From positions 386,315,807-386,379,806 of the forward strand of contig CM046878.1 of NCBI GenBank assembly GCA_025667525.1: 64,000 nt of DNA, given 5' to 3'. The notes below the pieces were generated by a model that saw nothing but the letters and a program-made list of their open reading frames with translations, had not been told where the DNA came from and ran no database searches. The position numbers and the translations under genes are program-made. Each line of letters opens with the position of its first letter. Position 1 is the stretch's first letter. The DNA comes from Glebionis coronaria. Lineage: Eukaryota > Streptophyta > Magnoliopsida > Asterales > Asteraceae. This document shows, piece after piece, positions 24,026 through 37,900 of this stretch.

Positions 24026-25497
24026 TTAAATTTTAATTTCTTTTCTGAAAAAGTATGTTTTATAAAAAAACAAAAAAAAAACCTTGTTTACTAACAAAAA
24101 ATAAATATATATATAATCCTAACTTTTTTTTATATTAATATCTCCTCCCTCCCAAAACTAATTGTGACACTTTTATGTGTCACAATTCTGTCACTAAAAT
24201 AAATTCTCCTCCCTCCCAAACTATAAGCGACGCTTAATTCTATCACGAAAGTGTCGCTAAATCTGATTTCACTCTATGTGACACATGGGACGTTTTGGCT
24301 AGGATTTGCTTAGTTTTTTGGCGTTTTGTTTGCGTTTTTGGGCACAAGAGGCACCCCCACAACCAGTTGGGTTTTGGGGAGTCAAGCAAATAATAAAAAC
24401 ACAAGAATCAAAGACAAATCACACAAATTTAGACCAAAAAACTATGAAAAATTAGAAGAAAAAAAATGATCTGGTACTATATTTGATGCAGAGTGGGCTT
24501 CCAAAAGCAATTTTTGACCCTCCAAAAGCCACAAAGACTAGAATACCAGATAAACTAAGGCTGAGATACCTTGTGAACTATATAATAACCAAAGCTTAAA
24601 CACTAAACTCTAAAATCCACCTAAAACCACCTATTGTTGACAATAACTTAAGGTTTTTTGATCTATTGTTGTGCAAACGGTGGGTTATATGTGCACTCTA
24701 AACTCCACCAAAGATCACTAGGCTTAAGACTAACAATGGTAATACCTACATCTATTCTATACCCAACCTTCTCCAAAGATTCAATTAAAAACCAACACAA
24801 AAATCACCCTAAGTTGCCTATTGTATGGGCAAAGAATGACTGCTGGTATGCACAGACTTGATCAAAATATTGGTGCAATTTTCCAACTTGAGAGCCAAGT
24901 TACAGCTTATAAGTCAAGCTGAAATTAAATCCTAAAACTTTATAAAGCGCACACCTAACACTACCCTATAACTATTTAAATCAAGAATTACAACACTTGA
25001 ATCTTTAAAATGAATCAACAAGAGCTGCAAATGTGTTTATAAACATAAAAAAGGGAAAATATGGTTCAAATTGTTATCTCAATTCAAGCCTAATGAGGTA
25101 CTGACCTATAACAAGTAATGAAGCTCAATCAAGTAGCATATAATGAATAAGAAACAAGAGTAAAACACACCAAAAGCAACTTAACTCATAATCAAAAGTC
25201 CTATGTAACCTACTGATGTCATGATATCAGAAAACTTAAGATCCAAACCATTCGATGTTTAGCTTTTAAAAGTTAAACAAAAGCTTAAATACATTACTAC
25301 TAACCTCTAAGTTATGTTGCAATTCAAACTAAACCTAGATCTTATGACTATGGCAGATGACTAGCAACTCCTAAACACTATATTCAATTCAGTAAAAGAA
25401 AATAACAAATAAGAATTAAACTAACACCATACTTAATAAACAAACAATACACACGAATCTCACAAAACAGCTAATACTAGATAGTTTCAAAACGTTA
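24026..25497. other. non-coding part of the inferred Tat 5' LTR
   Basis: AT-rich with no credible frame. No match elsewhere in the window was seen, so it could be LTR sequence lost from the 3' copy, or a separate insertion. Confidence 0.4.
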
Positions 25498-27290
25498 CCA
25501 AACCTACTCTTGTTCAGAGTAGGACCACACTTTCTTGAGACCTAAGGGCTGGTGAGGAGAGTTATGGCTGTTTGCAAAGGAGTAGGAGGGGACAACAACT
25601 GTCCAAGCCTTCCCAAGACTACAACAGTCAAGGGAAGGCTGTGATCTTTTTGAGGTACCTGTTGAGAACATAAACAAAGCAAATAAAAACAAATAAAAGT
25701 GGAAGTCCCAAAAGCCTTAACTATCACCAGTTGTCAAGTGGAGATAGCTTAAGCTTTTGAGAACAATAAGTTGTAAGAAGTAAATAACAGAAAATACTTT
25801 CAGTGTTGAAAATCTTAAAAAGTCCAAACTTGAAAACCACTTTGGTAACCAAAACAAGGAAATGAACTTTGCCTCGGACTCTCAGCACCCTTTGGATTTG
25901 TCAAGTCCAAAACGATATGATCAAGTACAAAAAAAAGGATCTAAAAAAATCATATTTTGCCAAAATCTTTTGAACAAAAAACTAACTTGATAAATCTAAC
26001 AACTACTTTTAGAAAAGTAAAGAACACGAATCCAAGACAAGTAAAGAAATGGAACTCAGAATTTATGCAAGGTTTTTAAAACACTTTAACTATTCATTCA
26101 TAAAAAGTTTACATAAAAACTGGAACAAAGGAACCATTACAGGCAATGGTCCTATTTATACTACTCCTAGGATCTATCTAGAAAAAATGCAAATAATAAA
26201 CCCTAATCTATAAAAATCAAAAACTGCCCTTGGAAGATCTTGGAATATGCTTGAAAAGATACCCGATTTTGAATTTGGTCTTGGTTCATGCTTGTGATCT
26301 CTGCCATAACATGTGATGCCAATTGTGAATATTTGATCTCAGTCGTATATTAGTGAGTAGGGAACAAGGAATTCATATCAACCTTTGATTTCTCTGGCAA
26401 GAATTTTGTTTGCTTCCTCAAAGTAAAACAGGGGACCATGGGAGAGGGACCTACAGTAAGCTGGACGGGAATGAAGCATGTGGGTTTGCTTGTAGTTAGG
26501 TGAAGGTTGAATAACCCAAAGGTTAGTTAGGGTTTAATTGCTGGATGAGGTTAATTGAGTCTGGGATTTTAGGGTTTATGAGGTATATTAGAGGTGGGGG
26601 TGATGATAACAGGGATTGTTTCCCTCTTAATTTTAGTATATAAAGACGGGTTAAAAGGTAAGTGGGGTTTGATATGGGTGGGTTGATTTATAGTATTGGG
26701 TCACGGGTTTGTGTAAGAATGGGTATAAAGTGTGTTTGGATGTGGTGGAGGTGACGTGTCAACACATGAGTGGTGGAGGGGGTTTGTGGTTGTGGTAGGA
26801 ATGGCCCCTAGCCTTTTAAAAACCATGCATAAATAATCTTGCAGCCTTCTAGCAAACTTCCCTTTATAATATCTTTCACATTTGGCACATGTTGTTGCAA
26901 AAACTTTTATCAAGGGCCTTTCATGTAAATTTCGCATTCTTCAAGGGTTAATGATGTACATTCTTGAAACTTTAAGGACCCACTTGTAATATTTAAGATT
27001 TACAAGGGTTAAAAGTGACAAGTCTTCAAAAGTTGAGGGACCATTCTTGACAAATCTTTAAACTTCAAGGACTTTTTGGAGAATTCAATGCTCGGGTCCG
27101 GTTCCTTGTGCGGCTTCGTTTGCCGTGTTTGTTTTTGCTTGAAACTTGTTCTCTGTTGGTGAATTCACGATATCCGTACCTAAAATACACAATGAACAAA
27201 CACAAGCATATTTTGGGGTATTTTATGACATTTTTAAGCATTTTAAGCCCGATTTGGATGATGAGACTATCTATAAATGCAGTCTCATCA

Positions 27291-28863
27291 TATCCTTTTG
27301 TGGACGATGATTGGTATCATCATTCTTATTATGAGTGACAGCGGAAGGCTTCGATACAACATGTTTCTCTCCCGTGAAATATTCATCGTACATGGGTCCA
27401 TATAACATTTCCAGCTCTTGAATTGTCGTGTCCACTGTCATATCTGCTCTTGGAACATTTTTGTGAACCAGCTTTGAATTTGACAGTTCGTTGCCGTGGT
27501 CTTGAGTTCCGAGTTTCGTGCGGTTGTGCAAAGAAGTCTTTTTTCGTTGTGGATCGGGACTTAAACTGCTTTGTTCAAGTGCCATTTATTGCAATTCATC
27601 GAATCTGACATGAATAGATTCTACGATCAATTTTGTTCTCTTGTTGTAAACTCTATATCCCTTAGACTGAGTTACATATCCCACTAGAATACATGCATCA
27701 CCTTTCTCTTTCATCTTATCCAGATTTTCACCATCTCGGATTATGTAACACGTACATCCAAAAACGTGAAGGTGTTTGAGTGAAGGTTTGTGATCATGAA
27801 TTATGTGTATGGTGTCTTTTCGTGTCTTGGAATAATCAAGTAACGGTTTTGAGTGTAGCATGCAGTTGACACGGCTTCGGCCCAAAAGAATAGTGGATGT
27901 TTTGAAGCGAATAATAATGTTCGAGCAGCCTCAACCAAAGTATGATTTCGTCTTTCAACAACGCCATTTTGTTCAGGTGTTCGAGCAATATATGTTTCAT
28001 GTTCAATTCCTTCGGCTTCAAAATAGTTCTTCAGAGTTGAATTCAAGAATTCTGTGCCTCTGTCAGTACGTACCACTTTTACTTGAGCTTGAAGACCACG
28101 TTGTATTTGCTTAAGGAAGTTGATGAGAACTTCGGGTGTTTCATCCTTGGATCTCAAGAAGAAAGTCCATGTGTACCTTGAGTAATAATCGACAATTACC
28201 ATAATATATTTCTTCCCATTGATGCTTTGCACACGCATGGGACCACACAAATCTATATGAAGAACATCTAATCGTCCTTTAGAGCTTGGTGTAGTCTTTG
28301 TCTTGAAACTACTCCATTTAGCTTTACAAAGCTCACAAGAAGAACAAAGATTATCCTTGAAAAATTTCAAGCTTGGAAGGCCTCTCACAATATCTTTCTT
28401 GGAAAGCAAGTTGATGGTATCAAAATTGAGATGAGATAGACGTTGATGCCAGAACCATGCTTGAGTCATTGAAGCTTTAGCCATGAAGCAAATTGGAGTT
28501 GAGGAAGTTGTGTCTTGAAGTGAAATTGTATAAAAATATGTACCCCGTGAACTGGTGAGTAAATCATTCCCATCATAATCACGAACAAAACATGTCTTCT
28601 TTCTAAATACAACCTCCAAATCTGCATCACAGAATTGACCAACCGAGAAAAAGATTGTGATTGAGCCCTTCGACGTAGTATAACTTTTTTATTGTTATGT
28701 ACCCCTGAACCAAATCTCCGTATCCTAGGATCGGTGCAAATTGATCATTTCTGAATCGGACCGTACCCAGGAACTTCACCACGAAGTTAATTAGAAGCTT
28801 AAGATTCCCCGTCATGTGCTTGATGCATTCGGAGTCCAGTATGAAGAGAATTATCTCGATCAC
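27291..28863 (-). pseudogene. copia protease-integrase, broken
   Basis: On the minus strand: protease motif DSECIKHMTG near 28840 (family usually DSGC), GAG-pre-integrase segment RLSHLNFDTINLL with CELC, then the integrase with HIDLCGPM, RTDRGTEF and NGVVERRN, which hold the catalytic D, D and E. Lesions are a 1-base gain in a T-run near 28650, a frame change near 27850 and a TAA near 27586. The frame ends where the Tat LTR interrupts it. RT and RNase H are not found to the left. Confidence 0.85.
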
Positions 28864-29616
28864 ATGCAGAAGAATTAGAACACGATGGAGAATTTGCTAT
28901 ATTGGATTCCATGTTAGTTTTGATATATGAATCATTAGTTTCCCTAGTTTCAACACATAAAGGCATGCTACCACTCATAGTCACATCTGTTGTCCTAAAC
29001 TTAGGCATCCATTTATATCCTGAAGGACATTGATTAGCAAACCACCATTTCCAAGACTTACTAGCAGACTCATATAATTCCCTAATTTTGCTTCTAGTTT
29101 TCTTAGTGGTGGAGTTTGATGCATTACTTTTCTTAGATGGGGTTGCACCAGAATGTTCACTTTGCGTTTTGGTTTACTAGCACTAATAGGCATCACAATT
29201 TGCTTCTTAGTTCTAGTATCTACACCTTTGACATTATTCATAGCACACATAGAATGATTAGCAGTAACATCACATTTTCCACATTTCACACAAACAAACT
29301 TAACATTCAAAGCATTCAAAGCAGTCAAATCATTCAAATTGTCATTACATGCGCTTATATGCGTTTTATTCTTAGAAACATTCAAGTTCCTAGGGTGGTC
29401 TTCTACTTTCTTCATCTTCCCTTGATTCTTGTTTTGCCAGAACATATCATTCATTGGAGTGCTCTTAAGCTAAGGACGGCTAACACTAGCAGTGGGGACT
29501 ACTCCTGTAGTAAGAGACACACGTCTATTAGTGTTTCTAGAAATCTGAGGCGATTGACTAGCTTTGTTTTATGTGGGTTTAGTGGCTAATCTCTACATCA
29601 ATGGTTTGAGCACATT
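28799..29616 (-). pseudogene. copia gag C-terminal region, broken
   Basis: Contains VKCGKCDVTANHSMC, GVDTRTKKQI and NQCPSGYKW-type sequence also present in the younger copy. There is a frameshift near 29025 and a TAG near 29597. Its last codons overlap the protease frame, which is offset by +1, as in the other copy. Confidence 0.7.
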
Positions 29617-29996
29617 TGTTAGCCTCAAAATATTGAGTCAAACAAGAATGATCGATCATAGTTTATTATTGTAACATTTATTAGAACGTTGTAATAGTTA
29701 GTTAATTAATCGAGGTTTCCGGGCTTGGATTTAAACTACTTAAAGTCCAAAAGACAAGCCCGACCCAATATATAGCCTATTAAAGCCCGCATGTGGGTGG
29801 ACTATATATACTCCCCTCCTAGCATGTTAGGAGGGTTGGTTGTTCTTTTGTATTCTTTTCTCCTTAATCTAATATTCACCAAGTTCCACCATTCTCTCTC
29901 TTTTCTCTCTCTACTCTCTCTCTCTAGAATTCATCTATCTTTCATCTATTTTCTACCTTTCTTTCTTGTTTAATCATCTTAATTTATGAGACAACA
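29617..29996 (+). repeat. copia 5' LTR
   Basis: TGTTAGCC...GACAACA, 380 bp. A TATATATA box (29803-29810) is followed by the hairpin CCCTCCTA/TAGGAGGG (29814-29821 and 29828-29835) near the expected transcription start, then CT-rich sequence. Confidence 0.93.
29803..29810 (+). promoter_or_regulatory. copia LTR TATA box
   Basis: TATATATA, conserved in the 3' LTR near 63170. Transcription would be expected to begin about 30 bases downstream, at the hairpin. Confidence 0.6.
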
Positions 29997-29998
29997 AT

Positions 29999-30012
29999 TG
30001 GTATCAATCGCC
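29999..30012 (+). other. copia primer binding site
   Basis: TGGTATCAATCGCC starts two bases after the LTR. Only the first eight bases match the initiator tRNA-Met site used by the gypsy elements here, so the true primer may be another tRNA or a decayed site. Confidence 0.55.
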
Positions 30013-30215
30013 ACGGGGTAGATTTGTGATTGGTTGTTGTTATTGTATTTGATTCGAATGATTTAATCCATAAATCATCTCGGATTCAATTTTTTTTGTG
30101 TTTTTCGTGTTCTAAATCTTGCTACAAATCTTCTGTATAGTTGTAGTAGTGATTTGGGTATTTTGGTTTGGTTAAAAACACGAATTTGGTGCCTAAAGTT
30201 GCGAACTTTCTTCCT

Positions 30216-30625
30216 TCATTGCGACAGTATTCCATCGGAAAGTACAGGTAAGTACATTGCGATCGCAAACTGCGATCGATTTATTGCGATAACCCCCTTA
30301 TTTCGATCGAGGATTGCGATCGTACATTGCGATCATGGATTGCGACGGAATTTAAGGCATATTGCGACGTTACTCTGCCAAAATTGCGATAGCCATATTG
30401 CGATAGAAGGAACATTCCGATAGAACATTCTGATAGAACATTACGATAGAAGGGATATTGCGATAGAGTGAACATTCCGATAGAACATTCCGATAGAAGG
30501 GATATTGTGATAGAGCAAACATTGCGATAGAACATACATTACGATAGAGGAACATTGCGATAGAACATACATTGCGATAGAGGGTACATTGCGATGGGTT
30601 GTATTGCGATGAGTGACATTGCGAT
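30216..30625 (+). repeat. GCGATAGA repeat array in the copia leader
   Basis: More than twenty imperfect copies of ATTGCGATAGA, often preceded by ACA, at irregular spacing of about 12-20 bases. The early part favours TTGCGATCG, the later part ACATTGCGATAGAA and ACATTCCGATAGAA. It lies between primer site and gag, so it would be in the untranslated leader of the genomic RNA. Confidence 0.85.
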
Positions 30626-30933
30626 GCTAAAGTTTGTTTGAGTAATTTTTAGACTTAGCCACTATCTAGACTAGTCCCGGAACATAGTTTACACGAAGAT
30701 AAAAAATAAAAAAATAAAAAAAATTAAACTTTTTCCATACTAGTTTTAGGCTATTTCTAGCTCGATTTCAAAATTTGGAAATTAGAAAATTTTTCGGTCT
30801 ACCGTTATATCGGAATGGGGAATTTATTGTCGGACTAAAGAAAAATCGTGATTTTCAGAATTTAAACCACAACCCAATCACACCATATCTACTTAAGTTC
30901 CATATTTACTTCATCATTTCAGAAAATATCGAG

Positions 30934-33900
30934 ATGGATTCTAATGCAGAATATCGTGTGACGAACAACAACATCATGGTCGCGGGTAACAAAGAGAGAC
31001 CACCAATGCTTGTGGCCAGTCGATATGCTCAATGGCAATCGCGTTTTCTTTGCTATCTTGATACAAGATCTAATGGTGATGCATTGAGGCAATGTATTAA
31101 CCATGGACCATATGTTTTTTCCGAGAACTCAATTCCTTATTCACCAGCCACAGATACAAGTCCAGAAGTACCCGCAACAACAAAAAAGGAAATTTTATCT
31201 GATCTTACACCAGAGAAGCGTGCTTGGCATGATACAGAGAAAGAAGAGATTTATATGATTCTAAGTGGAACTGGAGATGATATTTATTCCACGGTTGATG
31301 CATGTCCTACAGCACAAGAAATGTGGACGGCTATTGAACGGTTGCAACAAGGAGAATCACTCAACAAGCAAGATGTCAAAACAAACTTGTTTTGGAATTT
31401 CGGTAAGTTTACTGCATTGGATGGAGAATAAATTGATTCTTACTATTCAAGATTTTAAAAGATGATGAATGATATGACAAGAAACAACTTGGAGGTCTCC
31501 ACCATGCAAGTCAATGTGCAATTTTTACAGCAACTCCAACCAGAGTGGACACGTTTTGTTACTTTGGTGAAACAACAAAAGCAGTTAGACAAGGTAAACT
31601 ATCACACTCTCTTTGATATCTTGAAACAATCCCAACATGAGGCAAATGAAATTCGAGATGAACGAGTTGCCAAGACGGCTAATCCACTTGCTTTAGTGAC
31701 TACCACTCAACATGTTCAAGATCATCGCTCTCGTGCTCCAAAGCCATACTCCACTTCATCATCATCACCACGATACTCCACATCATCCAAGTCGTCATCA
31801 TCCACAAGATCACACGGCAAAGCACCAAGAGCACCATCACCACAATCTGAGTCATGTTTTGATGAAGATAGTGATGAAGAACAAGCACAGAAGAATCGAG
31901 AGATGAAACAACAAATTGCTTTCATTATGAAGACTTACCAGAAGATCTACAAACCCACCAACAACAATCTTCGAACATCATCTAACACAAAGAACCAATA
32001 TGTTGAGAGTCCTCCAAGGTATGACACACGTCGATGTGGTGAAAGTCCTTCTAGGTATGATCGACACAATCCAACACATATTAAGGGTTCTGCAAGGTAT
32101 GATCGTCAAACTGCCAAGTATGATACTAAGAGGATTGCTGCTGCTACTAGGAATAGGGAAACTGTTGGAACTCAAGTGGTTCAACAAAGTGGGATTCAGT
32201 GTTATAACTGCCAAGGTTATGGGCATATGGCAAGGGAATGCAGAAGGCCAAAACGGGTTAGGGACTCTAGCTACCATAAGGAAAAGATGCTGTTATGCAA
32301 GAAGATGAAAGCATGGGTTAAATTGTCAGCTGAGGAAGGAGTTATGCTTGATGACACTGATGATGAAGCCTCCGACCAAGAATTAGAAGCACATTACTCG
32401 TACATGGAAAAGGTTGAAGAAGTTCTCAAAGTCACTGAAGATGACAACGGTCCTATCTTTGACACTGAGCCAATCGATAAGGTACACACTCTAGATGAAT
32501 ATAATGTGTTTGGTGATATTCATGAGCATAGTGATCTACCCAATTCCATTAATGACACATGTATGATGGAAACGGTTGATAGTAATACCACACCTGATTC
32601 ATCAGACATGTGCAATAATGAGTCTGAGGATGAGCACCATGCAAATAAGTATGATGAAGAGGAACGTGTCGCGCTTGCTAACTTAATTGCTAGTTTACAA
32701 AAAGATGTCAAAGAAACTAGAAAAATTCACAAGCAATTAAAAAAGGTTAACGCTACGCTCACTCAAAATTTTGAAGAATGCAAAGCAGCTCTAATTAGAT
32801 CTAATGAGACCACTGAGAGTTATAAAGATGATCTTCTTCAGCAAACCAAAGAGCTTTAGGGGTACAAGGGTAGTGCGTTAAAAAGTCAAAAGGACCATTT
32901 TGAAAATAGATATAACACAACTCTTGAGTTATTAGCTAAAGAGAAGCGTCAAAATAATGTTTTCTTAATGGATGAACGTCAAAAAACGTACCTTGCCACT
33001 ACAAAAGTTAATGAACTTGAACAAAAGCTCTCTATGACCACTACCAATTCTGCTAAAATTCTAGAGGTTAAGAAACAAGAAGTAGAAGCGTTAAAACAAG
33101 ACTTCAAAAGTAGACATGAAAAAGATACTGAAAAATTAACGAAACTAGAAGAACAAGTCAATTTTTTGAAGAAAATTTTTTACAAGACGCATGATTCTAT
33201 TCAAACCGTTAGAATGATAGCACCTCCGTCAATGTTTAAGGGTCAAGCTAGCTTTGCAAGTCCTGAGTACCTTGCCCAAGCTCAAGCTGCGAACCCGCGC
33301 CTTTATTTGGATGAGTCCGAATGGACCGATCCTGAATGTCCTCTTGGTAAGCTTGATAATGAAGAGACATCCCTTTGGGATGAGGAGAGTAGATCACCGG
33401 TCAATAAAGAGTTTGTGAAACCATATAATTATGCGTATGAAAACAGTCTTTATGGTCTTTTCTATCCACAAAAACAAAAGTCTCGTGAGCTATTGTTTCT
33501 CGAAAGCAAACAAAGAAGAAATCAATGGAAGAAAGTTTTTGCCACTAAGAAAACAAACGTTTCTAAGTTCATCAACTACTTGCCCCTTGATGCTTCTAAA
33601 AGCAAGAGTAGGCAGACATTTGGGTTTCTTAAACATTACATTGATAATATTAAATCCATTGTTGACTATGATTGGAAACAACGAGAAAATGACGAGTGGA
33701 AGAAACCAATTCCTCAAGATATAACTATGCTTGTCAAACAAATCTTAATACCGAACGCGGCCACACTAAAAGAAAATGTTCTTAAATTCGAAAGCTTAAT
33801 TCGGTCTGAAATGTTTGATGATTTACAATATGTTGAGTCTCTTGAAAAAGAAATTGATGATCTTCAAATGGACAAGTCCATTTTTTATGATGAATATGAT

Positions 33901-34902
33901 TTACTCTTGCAAGAATGCGTTTCTAAAGATGTTATGTGTGCTTATTTTACATCATGTGCTGATATAGATGAATATTCTGATGATGCATGCAAATATCTTG
34001 ATCAAGTCAATGAATGTGAACGTCTTGAAACTGAGCTTTCGAAACGTAAAGAAAATGTTGATAAAAAAGCCTTTGAGTTACTTCAACACAAAAACTATTT
34101 TCTTCAAAAACATTGTCATTCTTTTGAACTTGCGTTGCAAAAAGACGTTGGCAGTTTTTCTCATGATAATAAGTTGCAAGAAAAACTTTCCAAAATGTTT
34201 AGAGAAATGAATGAAAAGAGTTTGGACATCAAAGACTTGAAAGCTCAGTTACAAGAAAGAGACATCGCGATAGCAGAGTTGAAGAAACTCGTTGCTAAGA
34301 TGGGTGGGAAAGTTGTATAACCTAGTGTTAAGAGCTCTGTTATACAACCCAATGCTCATAAAGTAAATAGATCCTCTATCTTGGGAAAAACATCTGCTTT
34401 TTCAAATTCCTCGTTTGCCAAACCCGTGTTTGCCCCCAAGATGGATGGAAAGGAAAGGCTTCCACAGACCCAACCCATAAGGAATACTCAAGCACCAAGC
34501 GCTAAGAACTACAATGTGCTTAAACCAGGGATGTATAGATTGGTCACTAACCCACACAAAACAATGAAAGTCAATCTTCTCAGACTTCTAGAAACACTAA
34601 TAGACGTATGTCTTTTACTACAGGAGTAGAATCCACTGCTAGTGTTAGCCGGCCTCAGCTTAAGAGCACTCCAAGGAATGAAAAGCTTTGGCAAAACAAG
34701 AGTCATGGGAAGATGAAGAAAGTAGAAGACCACCCTAGATTTTTAATGTTTCTAAGAATAAAACGTCTGTAATCGCATGTAGTGACGATTTGAATGATTC
34801 GACTTTGAATGCTTTGAATGTTAAGTTTGTTTGTGTGAAATGTGGAAAATGTGCCAATGGTAATCATTCTATGTATGCTTCGAACAAGGACAAAGGCGTA
34901 GA
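30934..34902 (+). pseudogene. copia gag with long coiled-coil region, broken
   Basis: Starts at the ATG at 30934. The N-terminal gag domain includes RYAQWQSRFLCYLDTR, WHDTEKEEIYMILSG and AQEMWTAIERLQQGES. A zinc knuckle CYNCQGYGHMARECRRPK follows near 32203-32256, then about 650 codons rich in Lys, Glu and Gln with coiled-coil character. In-frame stops: TAA 31429-31431, TAA 31456-31458, TAG 32857-32859, TAA 34318-34320. Frameshifts occur near 34560 and 34740. The last part, VKCGKCANGNHSM..GVD, is cut by the Tekay LTR at 34903 and resumes at 56319. Such a long insert between knuckle and protease is seen in some Asteraceae copia proteins. Confidence 0.85.
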
Positions 34903-37900
34903 TGTAAAACCTCTGTTTTTACCCTCATTGACTATGTCAACTGTAGTACTATTTATACTTGGAATTTACATAATTTCACCTTTATATGAATTATTAATTA
35001 TCATATACCTATTGTCATACTACCTTTCATAATTATTTTATATATATGTGAACCTTTAGTCATTATTGACTACCTTGGCAATTGACTGGCCACTTGATCG
35101 AATAGCATATGAACCTCTAGTCATTTGTTGACTACCTTGGCAATTGACTGGCCACTGGATTGAATAATGAAATTCATCACCTCAGTACATATTTGAGATA
35201 AAACTGTAACCTTACTTGATTTATTTTATTAAGTACTTGAATTATTATTTTTATATGTACATATTTACATATAATACTTAAAAGGATTAAATGCTTAAAC
35301 ACTTTAAAAACAATGTATATTATTTTACATTGTCACCTATTTACTTTAATAAAGTAAATTAATTTTAGTAATGTATTTAATAATACACTTTCACTAAGTT
35401 ATCTAAAAGCTTCAACAAAAATACCTACAACACAACAAGTACCTATAATAATATACAATGACTATTATTATCATACAACACTTGGCAAAATTTAACCAAA
35501 ACCCTTCCTATGCCTACAATGAAACGTGTGTATGTATGCATGCATGCACTACCATCATTTGATTTAACTAGTTACAAATAACCTAGTGTAATCATACAAA
35601 CTCCACTAATACCCTATGCTAATGCATGCATAACCCTACCCTACTTACACCTTAACCATGCTTACTTACACACTTACATGCATAATCATACCTTTTTCTA
35701 CCAACCCCATACCTTTACCTTACAATTTTACTTACATACTCAATGACAACACTTGTCCCCCATTTTGACTTTGGAAGCACACGGCCATATACCAAATTTG
35801 GGAAGGAGTATGTTTTGCTAAATGGACACATGTTTAAACTAACCAACCAAATATCTTACTCAAGATATGATGTATCTTGGTAGAGATACTAAGGACATAG
35901 TACCAAGATCATAATAGATCTCTCTCTCTCTTGTTTATAGGCCGAAACACACACAACCCACACAACACAAAACATTTTCTCAATCTCACTCCATCTCTCT
36001 CAACTCACGGCTAAACAAGATTTCCACAATTTTTAAACCTCCAAAAATTACTACTACTCCTATAGTATGTCTTCTACAACCTAAAGGTTAATCCTAAACT
36101 CAACCTACAAGAAGCCTTGATCATTGAAGCAAGAACAAGAACCCTAGGAGACTCCTTGAAGCCCACGGCATACTTATGTTTTCCTAGACCTCCATTGTTG
36201 AAAGCTTGTCATTTGTCTCTACTCATCTTCATATCATTCCTAAACCTAACTAAACAAGTAAGTCCAAGTTAAAACCTATCTTTTCTAATACATAACATTC
36301 ATATATATTGATGTGTACATGTTTATTTTGGTAAAGTTAACATTTAAACAAGTATGGAAACCCTACAAACCTAAGTAAAACCCACGACTCATTTTTATAA
36401 ATGACAAAACTTGATGTAAAAACTTGTCAACTTGGAAGAACACATCAACATGATCATGTTTAACTTGTAAAATCATGAAAACCTAACCATGCAAATAAAA
36501 TGGGACGAGAGCTTTAAGCTCATATGATGATTTTGAGTGGCCTTATAATATTTAGATATAACTAGAAATAATAGCTTCATGTTATTAGGTGCCTTAAAAT
36601 ATTAAGATTCACTACTAGGCCTTATAAGATTAGTTTAAGCTCACTATAATACCTTGCTTAGATAAATAATCATTTTCATTAAATAAATGTTTTATAAGAC
36701 TCTTAGTGTCAAAATATGATTTTATAAAGTTACATGTTAAAAATATGGATCTATGATTGTTTTGGATTTAAATGATAGATCTAAGAAGTTTTGGACTAAA
36801 ATAGTATATATATAAACTTTCGGGTTAAAAATGGCATAAATAATACTTTTGGACTAAAGTGTAATTTTAGTAAGTAAAAGGGAGCTAAATGAATAAGTGT
36901 AGAACTTGGTATTTCAAAAACATAAACTTTAATCCACTTTTAAAAATATGCCGAGAGTCCAAGGGTGTGTTTTGCACATATCCGAAACTTAGTGAAGTTA
37001 AAAAGGACTAAAAAGAGATTACTAAAATATTAGGGTAAGTTGTGTAAATTTTGGAAAGCCTAAGGACCACTTTGGACACAAGCCGTGACATAATATTAAC
37101 TTTAGGGACTAAAAGTGTCAAGTTACTAAACTTAATACAACACTAAGCAACCCTAGGGACTAAACCTGCCTAAAGCCGAAACATAAACAAGCCCTAGGGG
37201 GCATAATTGTAACTTATAATAAACCCTAATACTAGCCGAAACTTCAGGGACTAAAACTGCCATTAAGTGAAACTATTATAAACCCTAGAATATGCCGCAT
37301 ACTATAAGGACCAAAATTGACACTTTATGAAACTTTAAGAAACCCTAGTTACACGTGTAACTAGGAGGGACCAAAACTGTAAATACTTGAAAGATTTAGA
37401 AACCCTAGGGGTATAAAAGTAATTTAATCGCGAGTATCCGTTTATTTAAAAGGACTAAAACGTACTTTTATACAATTATTACGAACCTTAAAACCTTATA
37501 TATTTTAAGCCATTTATTTAAACGTAAAACTTAAATAAATGTAATAGTTGTATTTTTCAAACCTATAATTTAATAAATGTGAACCTTACGTAAGCATGGA
37601 TTTTAAATAAATGTTATACCTTTATAAACCTTATTTATATATATTAAATATAAATTGTAATTGGTTAACTTATAAAATAAATATATTAATTATATTTATT
37701 TTCCTATCGCTTTAAATGTATATAAAACCATCCTATATGAATACATAAAGTGTTTTATAACAACGTAAGTACAAAATATTAATTAAGCGAATTAATTAAT
37801 TAAACCTTATTATTTATTTTAAACCTAAAATAAATACTATTAGAACTTGTACTTCGACGAACAAATTACAAGTATTGTTATTAAATACTTAAACCCGTTT

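Larger units (their letters stand above)
23159..27290 (-). repeat. 5' LTR of the Tat element (inferred extent)
   Basis: The outer end TGATGAGACTGC at 27290 equals the 3' LTR start at 7030. The inner end is set at 23159 because ...ACTACA precedes the primer site by seven bases. Only 25498-27290 is matched by the other copy, so 23159-25497 rests on position alone and may contain an insertion. A hairpin AATTGTGACAC-TTTTAT-GTGTCACAATT lies at 24160-24187. Confidence 0.55.
27291..29616 (-). mobile_element. old copia element, left half (protease to integrase)
   Basis: A minus-strand copia of the same family as the 29617-63363 element. Its downstream end is cut at 27290 by the Tat LTR in the frame after integrase; its upstream continuation is at 63364-64000, on the far side of the younger copia. 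ACATT at 29612-29616 and 63364-63368 is the younger element's target-site duplication. Confidence 0.9.

Noticed and set aside
30216..30625. CRISPR-like array
   Set aside because: Units are degenerate, very short and without distinct spacers; the context is a plant copia leader.
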